NCBI GenBank assembly: GCA_943735955.1
Contig: OX030955.1
Coordinates: 12,799,383-12,863,382 of the forward strand
Source: Piscicola geometra
Lineage: Eukaryota; Annelida; Clitellata; Hirudinida; Piscicolidae
Direction of reading: 5' to 3'
DNA length: 64,000 bases
Shown: positions 1 through 15,000 of the stretch, one piece after another
Layout of the letters: the number at the start of each line of letters is the position of its first letter
Numbering within the stretch: the first letter of the stretch is position 1
The notes under the pieces: generated by a model
The model's database searches: none
What the model was told of the DNA's origin: nothing
What the model saw: the letters and a program-made list of their open reading frames with translations, nothing else
Position numbers and translations under genes: made by a program

Positions 1-1
1 G

Positions 2-3000
2 ACAACAGTGCCGACTACTGCATCAACAACAGTGCCGACTACTGCATCGACAACAGTGCCGACCACTGCATTAACAACAGTGCCGACTACTGCATCGACA
101 ACAGTGCCGACTACAGCATCAACAACAGTTCCGACTACTGCATCGACAATAGTGCCGACTACTGCATCAACAACAGTGCCGACTACTGCATCGACAACAG
201 TGCCGACCACTGCATTAACAACAGTGCCGACTACTGCATCGACAACAGTGCCGACTACTGCATCAACAACAGTGCCGACTACTACATCAACAACAATGCC
301 TCTTACTGCATCAACTACAGTGCCAATTACTACATCGACAACAGTGCCGACCACTGCATCGACAACAGTGCCGACTAGTGCATCAACAGCAGTGACGACT
401 ACTGCATTGACAACAGTGCCGACTACTGCATCAACAACAGTGCCGACAACTGCATCAACAACAGTGCCGACAACTGCATCGACAACAGTGCCGACTATTG
501 CATCAACAACAGTGCCGACAACTGCTTCAACAACAGTGCCGACTTCTGCATCGACAACAGTGCCGACCACTGCATTAACAACAGTGCCGACTACTGCATC
601 GACAACAGTACCGACTACTGCATCAACAACAGTGCCGACTACTGCATCGACAACAGTGCCGACTACTGCATCGACAACAGTGCCGACTACTGCATCAACA
701 ACAGTGCCGACTACTGCATCGACAACAGTGCCGACCACTGCATTAACAACAGTGCCGACTACTGCATCGACAACAGTGCCGACTACAGCATCAACAACAG
801 TGCCGACTACTGCATCGACAACAGTGCCGACTACTGCATCAACAACAGTGCCGACTACTGCATCGACAACAGTGCCGACCACTGCATTAACAACAGTGCC
901 GACTACTGCATCGACAACAGTGCCGACTACTGCATCAACAACAGTGCCGACTACTGCATCGACAACAGTGCCGACTACTGCATCGACAACAGTGCCGACC
1001 ACTGCATTAACATCAGTGCCGACTACTGCATCGACAACAGTACCGACTACTGCATCAACAACAGTGCCGACTACTGCATTGACAACAGTGCCGACTACTG
1101 CATCAACAACAGTGCCGACTACTGCATCGACAACAGTGCCGACTACTGCATCAACAACAGTGCCGACTACTGCATCGACAACAGTGCCGACCACTGCATT
1201 AACAACAGTGCCGACTACTGCATCGACAACAGTGCCGACTACAGCATCAACAACAGTGCCGACTACTGCATCGACAACAGTGCCAACTACTGCATCAACA
1301 ACAGTGCCGACTACTGCATCGACAACAGTGCCGACCACTCCATTAACAACAGTGCCGACTACTGCATCGACAACAGTGCCGACTACTGCATCGACAACAG
1401 TGCCGACAACAGCATCAACAACAGTGCCGACTACTACATCGACAACAGTGCCGACCACTGCATTAACAACAGTGCCGACTACTGCATCGACAACAGTGCC
1501 GACTACTGCATCAACAACAGTGCCGACTACTACATCAACAACAATGCCTCCTACTGCATCAACTACAGTGCCAATTACTACATCGACAACAGTGCCGACC
1601 ACTGCATCGACAACAGTGCCGACTAGTGCATCAACAGCAGTGACGACTACTGCATCGACAACAGTGCCGACTACTGCATCAACAACAGTGCCGACAACTG
1701 CATCAACAACAGTGCCGACAACTGCATCGACAACAGTGCCGACTATTGCATCAACAACAGTGCCGACAACTGCTTCAACAACAGTGCCGACTACCGCATC
1801 GACAACAGTGCCGACCACTGCATCAACAACAGTGCCGACTACTGCATCGACAACAGTGCCGACTACTGCATCGACAACAGTGCCGACTACTGCATCAACA
1901 ACGGTGCCGACTACTGCATCGACAACAGTGCCGACCACTGCATTAACAACAGTGCCGACTACTGCATCGACAACAGTGCCGACTACAGCATCAACAACAG
2001 TGCCGACTACTGCATCGACAACAGTGCCGACTACTGCATCAACAACAGTGCCGACTACTGCATCGACAACAGTGCCGACCACTGCATTAACAACAGTGCC
2101 GACTACTGCATCGACAACAGTGCCGACTACTGCATCAACAACAGTGCCGACTACTGCATCGACAACAGTGCCGACTATTGCATCAACTACACTGCCAACT
2201 ACTGCATCGACAACAGTGCCGACTACTGCATCGATAACAGTGCTGACTACTGCATCAACAACAGTGCCGACTACTGCATCGACAACAGTGCCGACTACTG
2301 CATCAACAACAGTGCCGACTACTGCATCGACAACAGTGCCGACCACTGCATCAACAACATTGCCGACTAGTGCATCAACAGCAGTGACGACTACTGCATC
2401 GACAACAGTGCCGACTACTGCATCAACAACAGTGCCGACTATTGCATCAACTACAGTGCCAACTACTGCATCGACAACAGTGCCGACTACTGCATCAACA
2501 ACAGTGCCGACTACTGCATCAACAACAGTGCCGACTACTGCATCGACAACAGTGCCGACTACTGCATCAACAACAGTGCCGACTACTGCATCAACAACAG
2601 TGCCGACTACTGCATCGACAACAGTGCCGACTTTTGCATCAACTACAGTGCCGACTACTGCATCAACAACAGTGCCGACTACTGCATCGACAACAGTGCT
2701 GACTACTGCATCAACAACAGTGCCGACTACTGCATCAACAACAGTGCCGACTACTGCATCAACAACATTGCCGACTACTGCATCAACAACAGTGCCGACT
2801 ACTGCATCAACAACAGTGCCGACTACTGCATCGACAACAGTGCCGACTATTGCATCAACTACAGTGCCGACTACTGCATCAACAACAGTGCCGACTACTG
2901 CATCGACAACAGTGCCGACTATTGCTTCAACTACAGTGCCGACTACTGCATTAACTACAGTGCCGTCTACTGCATCAACAACAGTGCCGACTACTGCATC

Positions 3001-6000
3001 GACAACAATGCCAACTACTGCATCAACTACAGTGCCAATTACTACATCGACAACAGTGCCGACTACTGCATCGACAACAGTGCCGACTACTGCATCAACT
3101 ACAGTGCCGACTACTGCATCAACAACAGTGCCGACTACTGCATCGACAACAATGCCAACTACTGCATCAACTACAGTGCCAATTACTACATCGACAACAG
3201 TGCCGACTACTGCATCAACAACACTGACGACTACTGCATCGACAACAGTGCCGACTACTGCATCAACAACAGTGCCGACTACGGCATCGACAACAGTGCC
3301 GACTACTGCATCAACAACAGTGCCGACTACTGCATCGACAACAGTGCCGACTACTGCATCGACAACAGTGCTGACTACTGCATCAACAACAGTGCCGACT
3401 ACTGCATCAACTACAGTGCCGACTTCTGCATCGACAACAGTGCGGATTACTGCATCAACAACAGTGCCGACTACTGCATCAACAACAGTGCCGACTACTG
3501 CATCGACAACAGTGCCGACCACTGCATTAACAACCGTGCCGACTACTGCATCGACAACAGTGCCGACTACTGCATCGACAACAGTGCCGACTACAGCATC
3601 AACAACAGTGCCGACTACTACATCGACAACAGTGCCGACCACTGCATCGACAACAGTGCCGAATACTGCATCAACAACAGTGCCGACTACTGCATCAAAA
3701 ACAGTGCCGACTACTGCATCGACAACAATGCCGACTACTGCATCGACAACAGTGCCGACTACTGCATCAACAACAGTGCCGACTATTGCATCAACTACAG
3801 TGCCAACTACTGCATCGACAACAGTGCCGACTACTGCATCAACAACAGTGCCGACTACTGCATCAACAACAGTGCCGACTACTGCATCGACAACAGTGCC
3901 GACTACTGCATCAACAACAGTGCCGACTACTGCATCAACAACAGTGCCGACTACTGCATCGACAACAGTGCCGACTTTTGCATCAACTACAGTGCCGACT
4001 ACTGCATCAACAACAGTGCCGACTACTGCATCGACAACAGTGCTGACTACTGCATCAACAACAGTGCCGACTACTGCATCAACAACAGTGCCGACTACTG
4101 CATCAACAACATTGCCGACTACTGCATCAACAACAGTGCCGACTACTGCATCAACAACAGTGCCGACTACTGCATCGACAACAGTGCCGACTATTGCATC
4201 AACTACAGTGCCGACTACTGCATCAACAACAGTGCCGACTACTGCATCGACAACAGTGCCGACTATTGCTTCAACTACAGTGCCGACTACTGCATTAACT
4301 ACAGTGCCGTCTACTGCATCAACAACAGTGCCGACTACTGCATCGACAACAATGCCAACTACTGCATCAACTACAGTGCCAATTACTACATCGACAACAG
4401 TGCCGACTACTGCATCGACAACAGTGCCGACTACTGCATCAACTACAGTGCCGACTACTGCATCAACAACAGTGCCGACTACTGCATCGACAACAATGCC
4501 AACTACTGCATCAACTACAGTGCCAATTACTACATCGACAACAGTGCCGACTACTGCATCAACAACACTGACGACTACTGCATCGACAACAGTGCCGACT
4601 ACTGCATCAACAACAGTGCCGACTACGGCATCGACAACAGTGCCGACTACTGCATCAACAACAGTGCCGACTACTGCATCGACAACAGTGCTGACTACTG
4701 CATCGACAACAGTGCCGACTATTGCATCAACTACAGTGCCGACTTCTGCATCGACAACAGTGCGGATTACTGCATCAACAACAGTGCCGACTACTGCATC
4801 AACAACAGTGCCGACTACTGCATCGACAACAGTGCCGACCACTGCATTAACAACCGTGCCGACTACTGCATCGACAACAGTGCCGACTACTGCATCGACA
4901 ACAGTGCCGACTACAGCATCAACAACAGTGCCGACTACTACATCGACAACAGTGCCGACCACTGCATCGACAACAGTGCCGAATACTGCATCAACAACAG
5001 TGCCGACTACTGCATCAAAAACAGTGCCGACTACTGCATCGACAACAATGCCTACTACTGCATCAACTACAGTGCCAACTAAAACATCGACAACAGTGCC
5101 GACTTTTGCATCAACTACAGTGCCGACTACTGCATCAACAACAGTGCCGACTACTGCATCGACAACAGTGCTGACTACTGCATCAACAACAGTGCCGACT
5201 ACTGCATCAACAACAGTGCCGACTACTGCATCAACAACATTGCCGACTACTGCATCAACAACAGTGCCGACTACTGCATCAACAACAGTGCCGACTACTG
5301 CATCGACAACAGTGCCGACTATTGCATCAACTACAGTGCCGACTACTTCATCAACAACAGTGCCGACTACTGCATCGACAACAGTGCCGACTATTGCTTC
5401 AACTACAGTGCCGACTACTGCATTAACTACAGTGCCGTCTACTGCATCAACAACAGTGCCGACTACTGCATCGACAACAATGCCAACTACTGCATCAACT
5501 ACAGTGCCAATTACTACATCGACAACAGTGCCGACTACTGCATCGACAACAGTGCCGACTACTGCATCAACTACAGTGCCGACTACTGCATCAACAACAG
5601 TGCCGACTACTGCATCGACAACAATGCCAACTACTGCATCAACTACAGTGCCAATTACTACATCGACAACAGTGCCGACTACTGCATCAACAACACTGAC
5701 GACTACTGCATCGACAACAGTGCCGACTACTGCATCAACAACAGTGCCGACTACGGCATCGACAACAGTGCCGACTACTGCATCAACAACAGTGCCGACT
5801 ACTGCATCGACAACAGTGCTGACTACTGCATCGACAACAGTGCCGACTATTGCATCAACTACAGTGCCGACTTCTGCATCGACAACAGTGCGGATTACTG
5901 CATCAACAACAGTGCCGACTACTGCATCAACAACAGTGCCGACTACTGCATCGACAACAGTGCCGACCACTGCATTAACAACCGTGCCGACTACTGCATC

Positions 6001-9000
6001 GACAACAGTGCCGACTACTGCATCGACAACAGTGCCGACTACAGCATCAACAACAGTGCCGACTACTACATCGACAACAGTGCCGACCACTGCATCGACA
6101 ACAGTGCCGAATACTGCATCAACAACAGTGCCGACTACTGCATCAAAAACAGTGCCGACTACTGCATCGACAACAATGCCTACTACTGCATCAACTACAG
6201 TGCCAACTAAAACATCGACAACAGTGCCGACTACTGCATCGACAACAGTGCCGACTATTGCATCAACAACAGTGACGACTACTGCATCGACAACAGTGCC
6301 GACTACTGCATCAACAACAGTGCCGACTATTGCATCAACTACAGTGCCAACTACTGCATCGACAACAGTGCCGACTACTGCATCGACAACAGTGCTGACT
6401 ACTGCATCAACAACAGTGCCGACTACTGCATCGACAACAGTGCCGACTACTGCATCGACAACAGTGCCGACCACTGCATCAACAACATTGCCGACTAGTG
6501 CATCAACAGCAGTGACGACTACTGCATCGACAACAGTGCCGACTACTGCATCAACAACAGTGCCGACTATTGCATCAACTACAGTGCCAACTACTGCATC
6601 GACAACAGTGCCGACTACTGCATCGACAACAGTGCTGACTACTGCATCAACAACAGTGCCGACTACTGCATCAACAACAGTGCCGACTACTGCATCAACA
6701 ACAGTGCCGACTACTGCATCAACAACAGTGCCGACTACTGCATCAACAACAGTGCCGACTACTGCATCGACAACAGTGCCGACTACAGCATCAACAACAG
6801 TGCCGACTACTGCATCGACAACAGTGCCGACTACTGCATCAACAACAGTGCCGACTACTGCATCGACAACAGTGCCGACCACTGCATTAACAACAGTGCC
6901 GACTACTGCATCGACAACAGTGCCGACTACTGCATCAACAACAGTGCCGACTACTGCATCGACAACAATGCCCACTACTGCATCGACAACAGTGCCGACC
7001 ACTGCATTAACAACAGTGCCGACTCCTGCATCGACAACAGTACCGACTACTGCATCAACAACAGTGCCGACTACTGCATCGACAACAGTGCCGACTACTG
7101 CATCAACAACAGTGCCGACTACTGCATCGACAACAGTGCCGACTACTGCATTAACAACAGTGCCGACTACTGCATCGACAACAGTGCCGACCACTGCATT
7201 AACAACAGTGCCGACTACTGCATCGACAACAGTGCCGACTACAGCATCAACAACAGTGCCGACTACTGCATCGACAACAGTGCCGACTACTGCATCAACA
7301 ACAGTGCCGACTACTGCATCGACAACAGTGCCGACCACTGCATTAACAACAGTGCCGACTACTGCATCGACAACAGTGCCGACTACTGCATCGACAACAG
7401 TGCCGACTACAGCATCAACAACAGTGCCGACTACTACATCGACAACAGTGCCGACCACTGCATCGACAACAGTGCCGAATACTGCATCAACAACATTGCC
7501 GACTACTGCATCAAAAACAGTGCCGACTACTGCATCGACAACAATGCCTACTACTGCATCAACTACAGTGCCAACTAGTACATCGACAACAGTGCCGACT
7601 ACTGCATCGACAACAGTGCCGACCACTGCATCAACAACATTGCCGACTAGTGCATCAACAGCAGTGACGACTACTGCATCGACAACAGTGCCGACTACTG
7701 CATCAACAACAGTGCCGACTATTGCATCAACTACAGTGCCAACTACTGCATCGACAACAGTGCCGACTACTGCATCGACAACAGTGCTGACTACTGCATC
7801 AACAACAATGCTGACTACTGCATCAACAACAGTGCCGACTACTGCATCAACAACAGTGCCGACTACTGCATCAACAACAGTGCCGACTACTGCATCAACA
7901 ACAGTGCCGACTACTGCATCGACAACAGTGCCGACTATTGCATACACTACAGTGCCAACTACTGCATCGACAACAGTGCCGACTACTGCATCGACAACAG
8001 TGCCGACTACTGCATCAACAACAGTGCCGACTACTGCATCGACAACAGTGCCGACTACTGCATCAACAACAGTGCCGACTACTGCATCGACAACAGTGCC
8101 GACCACTGCATCAACAACATTGCCGACTAGTGCATCAACAGCAATGACGACTACTGCATCGACAACATTGCCGACTACTGCATCAACAACAGTGCCGACT
8201 ATTGCATCAACTACAGTGCCAACTACTGCATCGACAACAGTGCCGACTACTGCATCGACAACAGTGCTGACTACTGCATCAACAACAGTGCCGACTACAG
8301 CATCAACAACAGTGCCGACTACTGCATCGACAACAGTGCCGACTATTGCATCAACTACAGTGCCAACTACTGCATCGACAACAGTGCCGACTACTGCATC
8401 GACAACAGTGCTGACTACTGCATCAACAACAGTGCCGACTACTGCATCGACAACAGTGCCGACTACTGCATCGACAACAGTGCCGACCACTGCATCAACA
8501 ACATTGCCGACTAGTGCATCAACAGCAGTGACGACTACTGCATCGACAACAGTGCCGACTACTGCATCAACAACAGTGCCGACTATTGCATCAACTACAG
8601 TGCCAACTACTGCATCGACAACAGTGCCGACTACTGCATCGACAACAGTGCTGACTACTGCATCAACAACAGTGCCGACTACTGCATCAACAACAGTGCC
8701 GACTACTGCATCAACAACAGTGCCGACTACTGCATCAACAACAGTGCCAACTACTGCATCAACAACAGTGCCGACTACTGCATCAACAACAGTGCTGACT
8801 ACTGCATCGACAACAGTGCTGACTACTATATCGACAACAGTGCCGACTATTGCATCAACTACAGTGCCGACTTCTGCATCGACAACAGTGCCGACTACTG
8901 CATCAACAACAGTGCCGACTCCTGCATCGACAACAGTGCTGACTACTGCATCAACAACAGTGCCGACTATTGCATCAACTACAGTTCCAACTACTGCATC

Positions 9001-12000
9001 GACAACAGTGCCGACTACTGCATCGACAACAGTTCTGACTACTGCATCGACAACAGTGCCGACTACAGCATCAACAACAGTGCCGACTACTGCATCGACA
9101 ACAGTGCCGACTACTGCATCAACAACAGTGCCGACTACTGCATCGACAACAGTGCCGACCACTGCATTAACAACAGTGCCGACTACTGCATCGACAACAG
9201 TGCCGACTACTGCATCAACAACAGTGCCGACTACTGCATCGACAACAATGCCCACTACTGCATCGACAACAGTGCCGACTACAGCATCAACAACAGTGCC
9301 GACTACTGCATCGACAACAGTGCCGACTACTGCATCAACAACAGTGCCGACTACTGCATCGACAACAGTGCCGACGACTGCATTAACAACAGTGCCGACT
9401 ACTGCATCGACAACAGTGCCGACTACTGCATCAACAACAGTGCCGACTACTGCATCGACAACAGTGCCCACTACTGCATCGACAACAGTGCCGACCACTG
9501 CATTAACAACAGTGCCGACTCCTGCATCGACAACAGTACCGACTACTGCATCAACAACAGTGCCGACTACTGCATCGACAACAGTGCCGACTACTGCATC
9601 AACAACAGTGCCGACTACTGCATCGACAACAGTGCCGACTACTGCATTAACAACAGTGCCGACTACTGCATCGACAACAGTGCCGACCACTGCATTAACA
9701 ACAGTGCCGACTACTGCATCGACAACAGTGCCGACTACAGCATCAACAACAGTGCCGACTACTGCATCGACAACAGTGCCGACTACTGCATCAACAACAG
9801 TGCCGACTACTGCATCGACAACAGTGCCGACCACTGCATTAACAACAGTGCCGACTACTGCATCGACAACAGTGCCGACTACTGCATCGACAACAGTGCC
9901 GACTACAGCATCAACAACAGTGCCGACTACTACATCGACAACAGTGCCGACCACTGCATCGACAACAGTGCCGAATACTGCATCAACAACAGTGCCGACT
10001 ACTGCATCAAAAACAGTGCCGACTACTGCATCGACAACAATGCCTACTACTGCATCAACTACAGTGCCAACTAGTACATCGACAACAGTGCCGACTACTG
10101 CATCGACAACAGTGCCGACCACTGCATCAACAACATTGCCGACTAGTGCATCAACAGCAGTGACGACTACTGCATCGACAACAGTGCCGACTACTGCATC
10201 AACAACAGTGCCGACTATTGCATCAACTACAGTGCCAACTACTGCATCGACAACAGTGCCGACTACTGCATCGACAACAGTGCTGACTACTGCATCAACA
10301 ACAATGCTGACTACTGCATCAACAACAGTGCCGACTACTGCATCAACAACAGTGCCGACTACTGCATCAACAACAGTGCCGACTACTGCATCAACAACAG
10401 TGCCGACTACTGCATCGACAACAGTGCCGACTATTGCATACACTACAGTGCCAACTACTGCATCGACAACAGTGCCGACTACTGCATCGACAACAGTGCC
10501 GACTACTGCATCAACAACAGTGCCGACTACTGCATCGACGACAGTGCCGACTACTGCATCAACAACAGTGCCGACTACTGCATCAACAACAGTGCCGACT
10601 ACTGCATCAACAACAGTGCCGACTATTGCATCAACTACAGTGCCGACTACTGCATCAACAACAGTGCCGACTACTGCATCGACAACAGTGCCGACTATTG
10701 CATCAACTACAGTGCCGACTACTGCATTAACTACAGTGCCGTCTACTGCATCAACAACAGTGCCGACTACTGCATCGACAACAATGCCAACTACTGCATC
10801 AACTACAGTGCCAATTACTACATCGACAACAGTGCCGACTACTGCATCGACAACAGTGCCGACTACTGCATCAACCACAGTGCCGACTACTGCATCAACA
10901 ACAGTGCCGACTACTGCATCGACAACAATGCCAACTACTGCATCAACTACAGTGCCAATTACTACATCGACAACAGTGCCGACTACTGCATCAACAGCAC
11001 TGACGACTACTGCATCGACAACAGTGCCGACTACTGCATCAACAACAGTGCCGACTACGGCATCGACAACAGTGCCGACTACTGCATCAACAACAGTGCT
11101 GACTACTGCATCGACAACAGTGCTGACTACTATATCGACAACAGTGCCGACTATTGCATCAACTACAGTGCCGACTTCTGCATCGACAACAGTGCCGACT
11201 ACTGCATCAACAACAGTGCCGACTCCTGCATCGACAACAGTGCTGACTACTGCATCAACAACAGTGCCGACTATTGCATCAACTACAGTTCCAACTACTG
11301 CATCGACAACAGTGCCGACTACTGCATCGACAACAGTTCTGACTACTGCATCAACAACAGTGCCGACTACTGCATCAACAACAGTGCCGACTACTGCATC
11401 AACAACAGTGCCGACTACTGCATCAACAACAGTGCCGACCACTGCATTAACAACAGTGCCGACTACTGCATCGACAACAGTGCCGACTACTGCATCAACA
11501 ACAGTGCCGACTACTGCATCGACAACAGTGCTGACTACTGCATCGACAACAGTGCCGACTACTGCATCAACAACAGTGCCGACTCCTGCATCGACAACAG
11601 TGCTGACTACTGCATCAACAACAGTGCCGACTACTGCATCGACAACAGTGCCAACCACTGCATCGACAACATTGCTGACTAGTGCATCAACAGCAGTGAC
11701 GACTACTGCATTGACAACAGTGCCGACTACTGCATCAACAACAGTGCCGACTACTGCATCGACAACAGTGCCGACTACTGCATCGACAACAGTGCCGACT
11801 ATTGCATCAACTACAGTGCCAACTACTGCATCGACAACAGTGCTGACTACTGCATCGACAACAGTGCTGACTACTGCATCAACAACAGTGCCGAATATTG
11901 CATCAACAACAGTGCCGACTACTGCATCAAAAACAGTGCCGACTACTGCATCGACAACAATGCCTACTACTGCATCAACTACAGTGCCAATTACTACATC

Positions 12001-15000
12001 GACAACAGTGCCGACAACTGCTTCAACAACAGTGCCGACTACGGCATCGACAACAGTGCCGACTACTGCATCAACAACAGTGCTGACTACTGCATCGACA
12101 ACAGTGCTGACTACTGCATCGACAACAGTGCCGACTATTGCATCAACTACAGTGCCGACTTCTGCATCGACAACAGTGCCGACTACTGCATCAACAACAG
12201 TGCCGACTCCTGCATCGACAACAGTGCTGACTACTGCATCAACAACAGTGCCGACTATTGCATCAACTACAGTGCCAACTACTGCATCGACAACAGTGCC
12301 GACTACTGCATCGACAACAGTTCTGACTACTGCATCAACAACAGTGCCGACTACTGCATCAACAACAGTGCCGACTACTGCATCAACAACAGTGCCGACT
12401 ACTGCATCAACAACAGTGCCGACCACTGCATTAACAACAGTGCCGACTACTGCATCGACAACAGTGCCGACTACTGCATCAACAACAGTGCCGACTACTG
12501 CATCGACAACAGTGCTGACTACTGCATCGACAACAGTGCCGACTACTGCATCAACAACAGTGCCGACTCCTCCATCGACAACAGTGCTGACTACTGCATC
12601 AACAACAGTGCCGACTACTGCATCGACAACAGTGCCAACCACTGCATCGACAACATTGCTGACTAGTGCATCAACAGCAGTGACGACTACTGCATTGACA
12701 ACAGTGCCGACTACTGCATCAACAACAGTGCCGACTATTGCATCAACTACAGTGCCAACTACTGCATCGACAACAGTTGTGACTACTGCATCGACAACAG
12801 TGCTGACTACTGCATCAACAACAGTGCCGAATATTGCATCAACAACAGTGCCGACTACTGCATCAAAACCAGTGCCGACTACTGCATCGACAACAATGCC
12901 TACTACTGCATCAACTACAGTGCCAATTACTACATCGACAACAGTGCCGACCACTGCATCGACAACATTGCTGACTAGTGCATCAACAGCAGTGACGACT
13001 ACTGCATTGACAACAGTGCCGACTACTGCATCAACAACAGTGCCGACTACTGCATCGACAACAGTGCCGACTACTGCATCGACAACAGTGCCGACTATTG
13101 CATCAACTACAGTGCCAACTACTGCATCGACAACAGTGCTGACTACTGCATCGACAACAGTGCTGACTACTGCATCAACAACAGTGCCGAATATTGCATC
13201 AACAACAGTGCCGACTACTGCATCAAAAACAGTGCCGACTACTGCATCGACAACAATGCCTACTACTGCATCAACTACAGTGCCAATTACTACATCGACA
13301 ACAGTGCCGACAACTGCTTCAACAACAGTGCCGACTACGGCATCGACAACAGTGCCGACTACTGCATCAACAACAGTACTGACTACTGCATCGACAACAG
13401 TGCTGACTACTGCATCGACAACAGTGCCGACTATTGCATCAACTACAGTGCCGACTTCTGCATCGACAACAGTGCCGACTACTGCATCAACAACAGTGCC
13501 GACTCCTGCATCGACAACAGTGCTGACTACTGCATCAACAACAGTGCCGACTATTGCATCAACTACAGTGCCAACTACTGCATCGACAACAGTGCCGACT
13601 ACTGCATCGACAACAGTTCTGACTACTGCATCAACAACAGTGCCGACTACTGCATCAACAACAGTGCCGACTACTGCATCAACAACAGTGCCGACTACTG
13701 CATCAACAACAGTGCCGACCACTGCATTAACAACAGTGCCGACTACTGCATCGACAACAGTGCCGACTACTGCATCAACAACAGTGCCGACTACTGCATC
13801 GACAACAGTGCTGACTACTGCATCGACAACAGTGCCGACTACTGCATCAACAACAGTGCCGACTCCTCCATCGACAACAGTGCTGACTACTGCATCAACA
13901 ACAGTGCCGACTACTGCATCGACAACAGTGCCAACCACTGCATCGACAACATTGCTGACTAGTGCATCAACAGCAGTGACGACTACTGCATTGACAACAG
14001 TGCCGACTACTGCATCAACAACAGTGCCGACTATTGCATCAACTACAGTGCCAACTACTGCATCGACAACAGTTGTGACTACTGCATCGACAACAGTGCT
14101 GACTACTGCATCAACAACAGTGCCGAATATTGCATCAACAACAGTGCCGACTACTGCATCAAAACCAGTGCCGACTACTGCATCGACAACAATGCCTACT
14201 ACTGCATCAACTACAGTGCCAATTACTACATCGACAACAGTGCCGACTACTGCATCGACAACAGTGCCGACTATTGCATCAACAACAGTGCCGAGTACTG
14301 CATCAACAACAGTGCCGACAACTGCTTCAACAGCAGTGACGACTACTGCATCGACAACAGTGCCGACTACTGCATCAACAACAGTGCCGACTATTGCATC
14401 AACTACAGTGCCAACTACTGCATCGACAACAGTGCCGACTACTGCATCGACAACAGTGCTGACTACTGCATCAACAACAGTGCCGAATATTGCATCAACA
14501 ACAGTGCCGACTACTGCATCAAAAACAGTGCCGACTACTGCATCGACAACAATGCCTACTACTGCATCAACTACAGTGCCAATTACTACATCGACAACAG
14601 TGCCGACTACTGCATCGACAACAGTGCCGACTATTGCATCAACAACAGTGCCGAGTACTGCATCAACAACAGTGCCGACAACTGCTTCAACAGCAGTGAC
14701 GACTACTGCATCGACAACAGTGCCGACTACTGCATCAACAACAGTGCCGACTATTGCATCAACTACAGTGCCAACTACTGCATCGACAACAGTGCCGACT
14801 ACTGCATCGACAACAGTGCCGACTACTGCATCAACCACAGTGCCGACTACTGCATCAACAACAGTGCCGACTACTGCATTGACAACAATGCCAACTACTG
14901 CATCAACTACAGTGCCAATTACTACATCGACAACAATGCCTACTACTGCATCAACTACAGTGCCAATTACTACATCGACAACAGTGCCGACTACTGCATC

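Noticed and set aside
296..298. ATG codons in the open frame as a translation start
   Set aside because: They come from the Val-to-Met variant (aatgcc) that recurs throughout the array. Open sequence continues upstream, so none can be taken as the real start.
373..378. TAG, TAA and TGA triplets (for example at 376, 5080 and 34339) as disabling stops
   Set aside because: They lie in the base-1 frame. In the base-2 frame they read Thr-Ser, Thr-Lys or Thr-Glu, so they do not interrupt the proposed protein.
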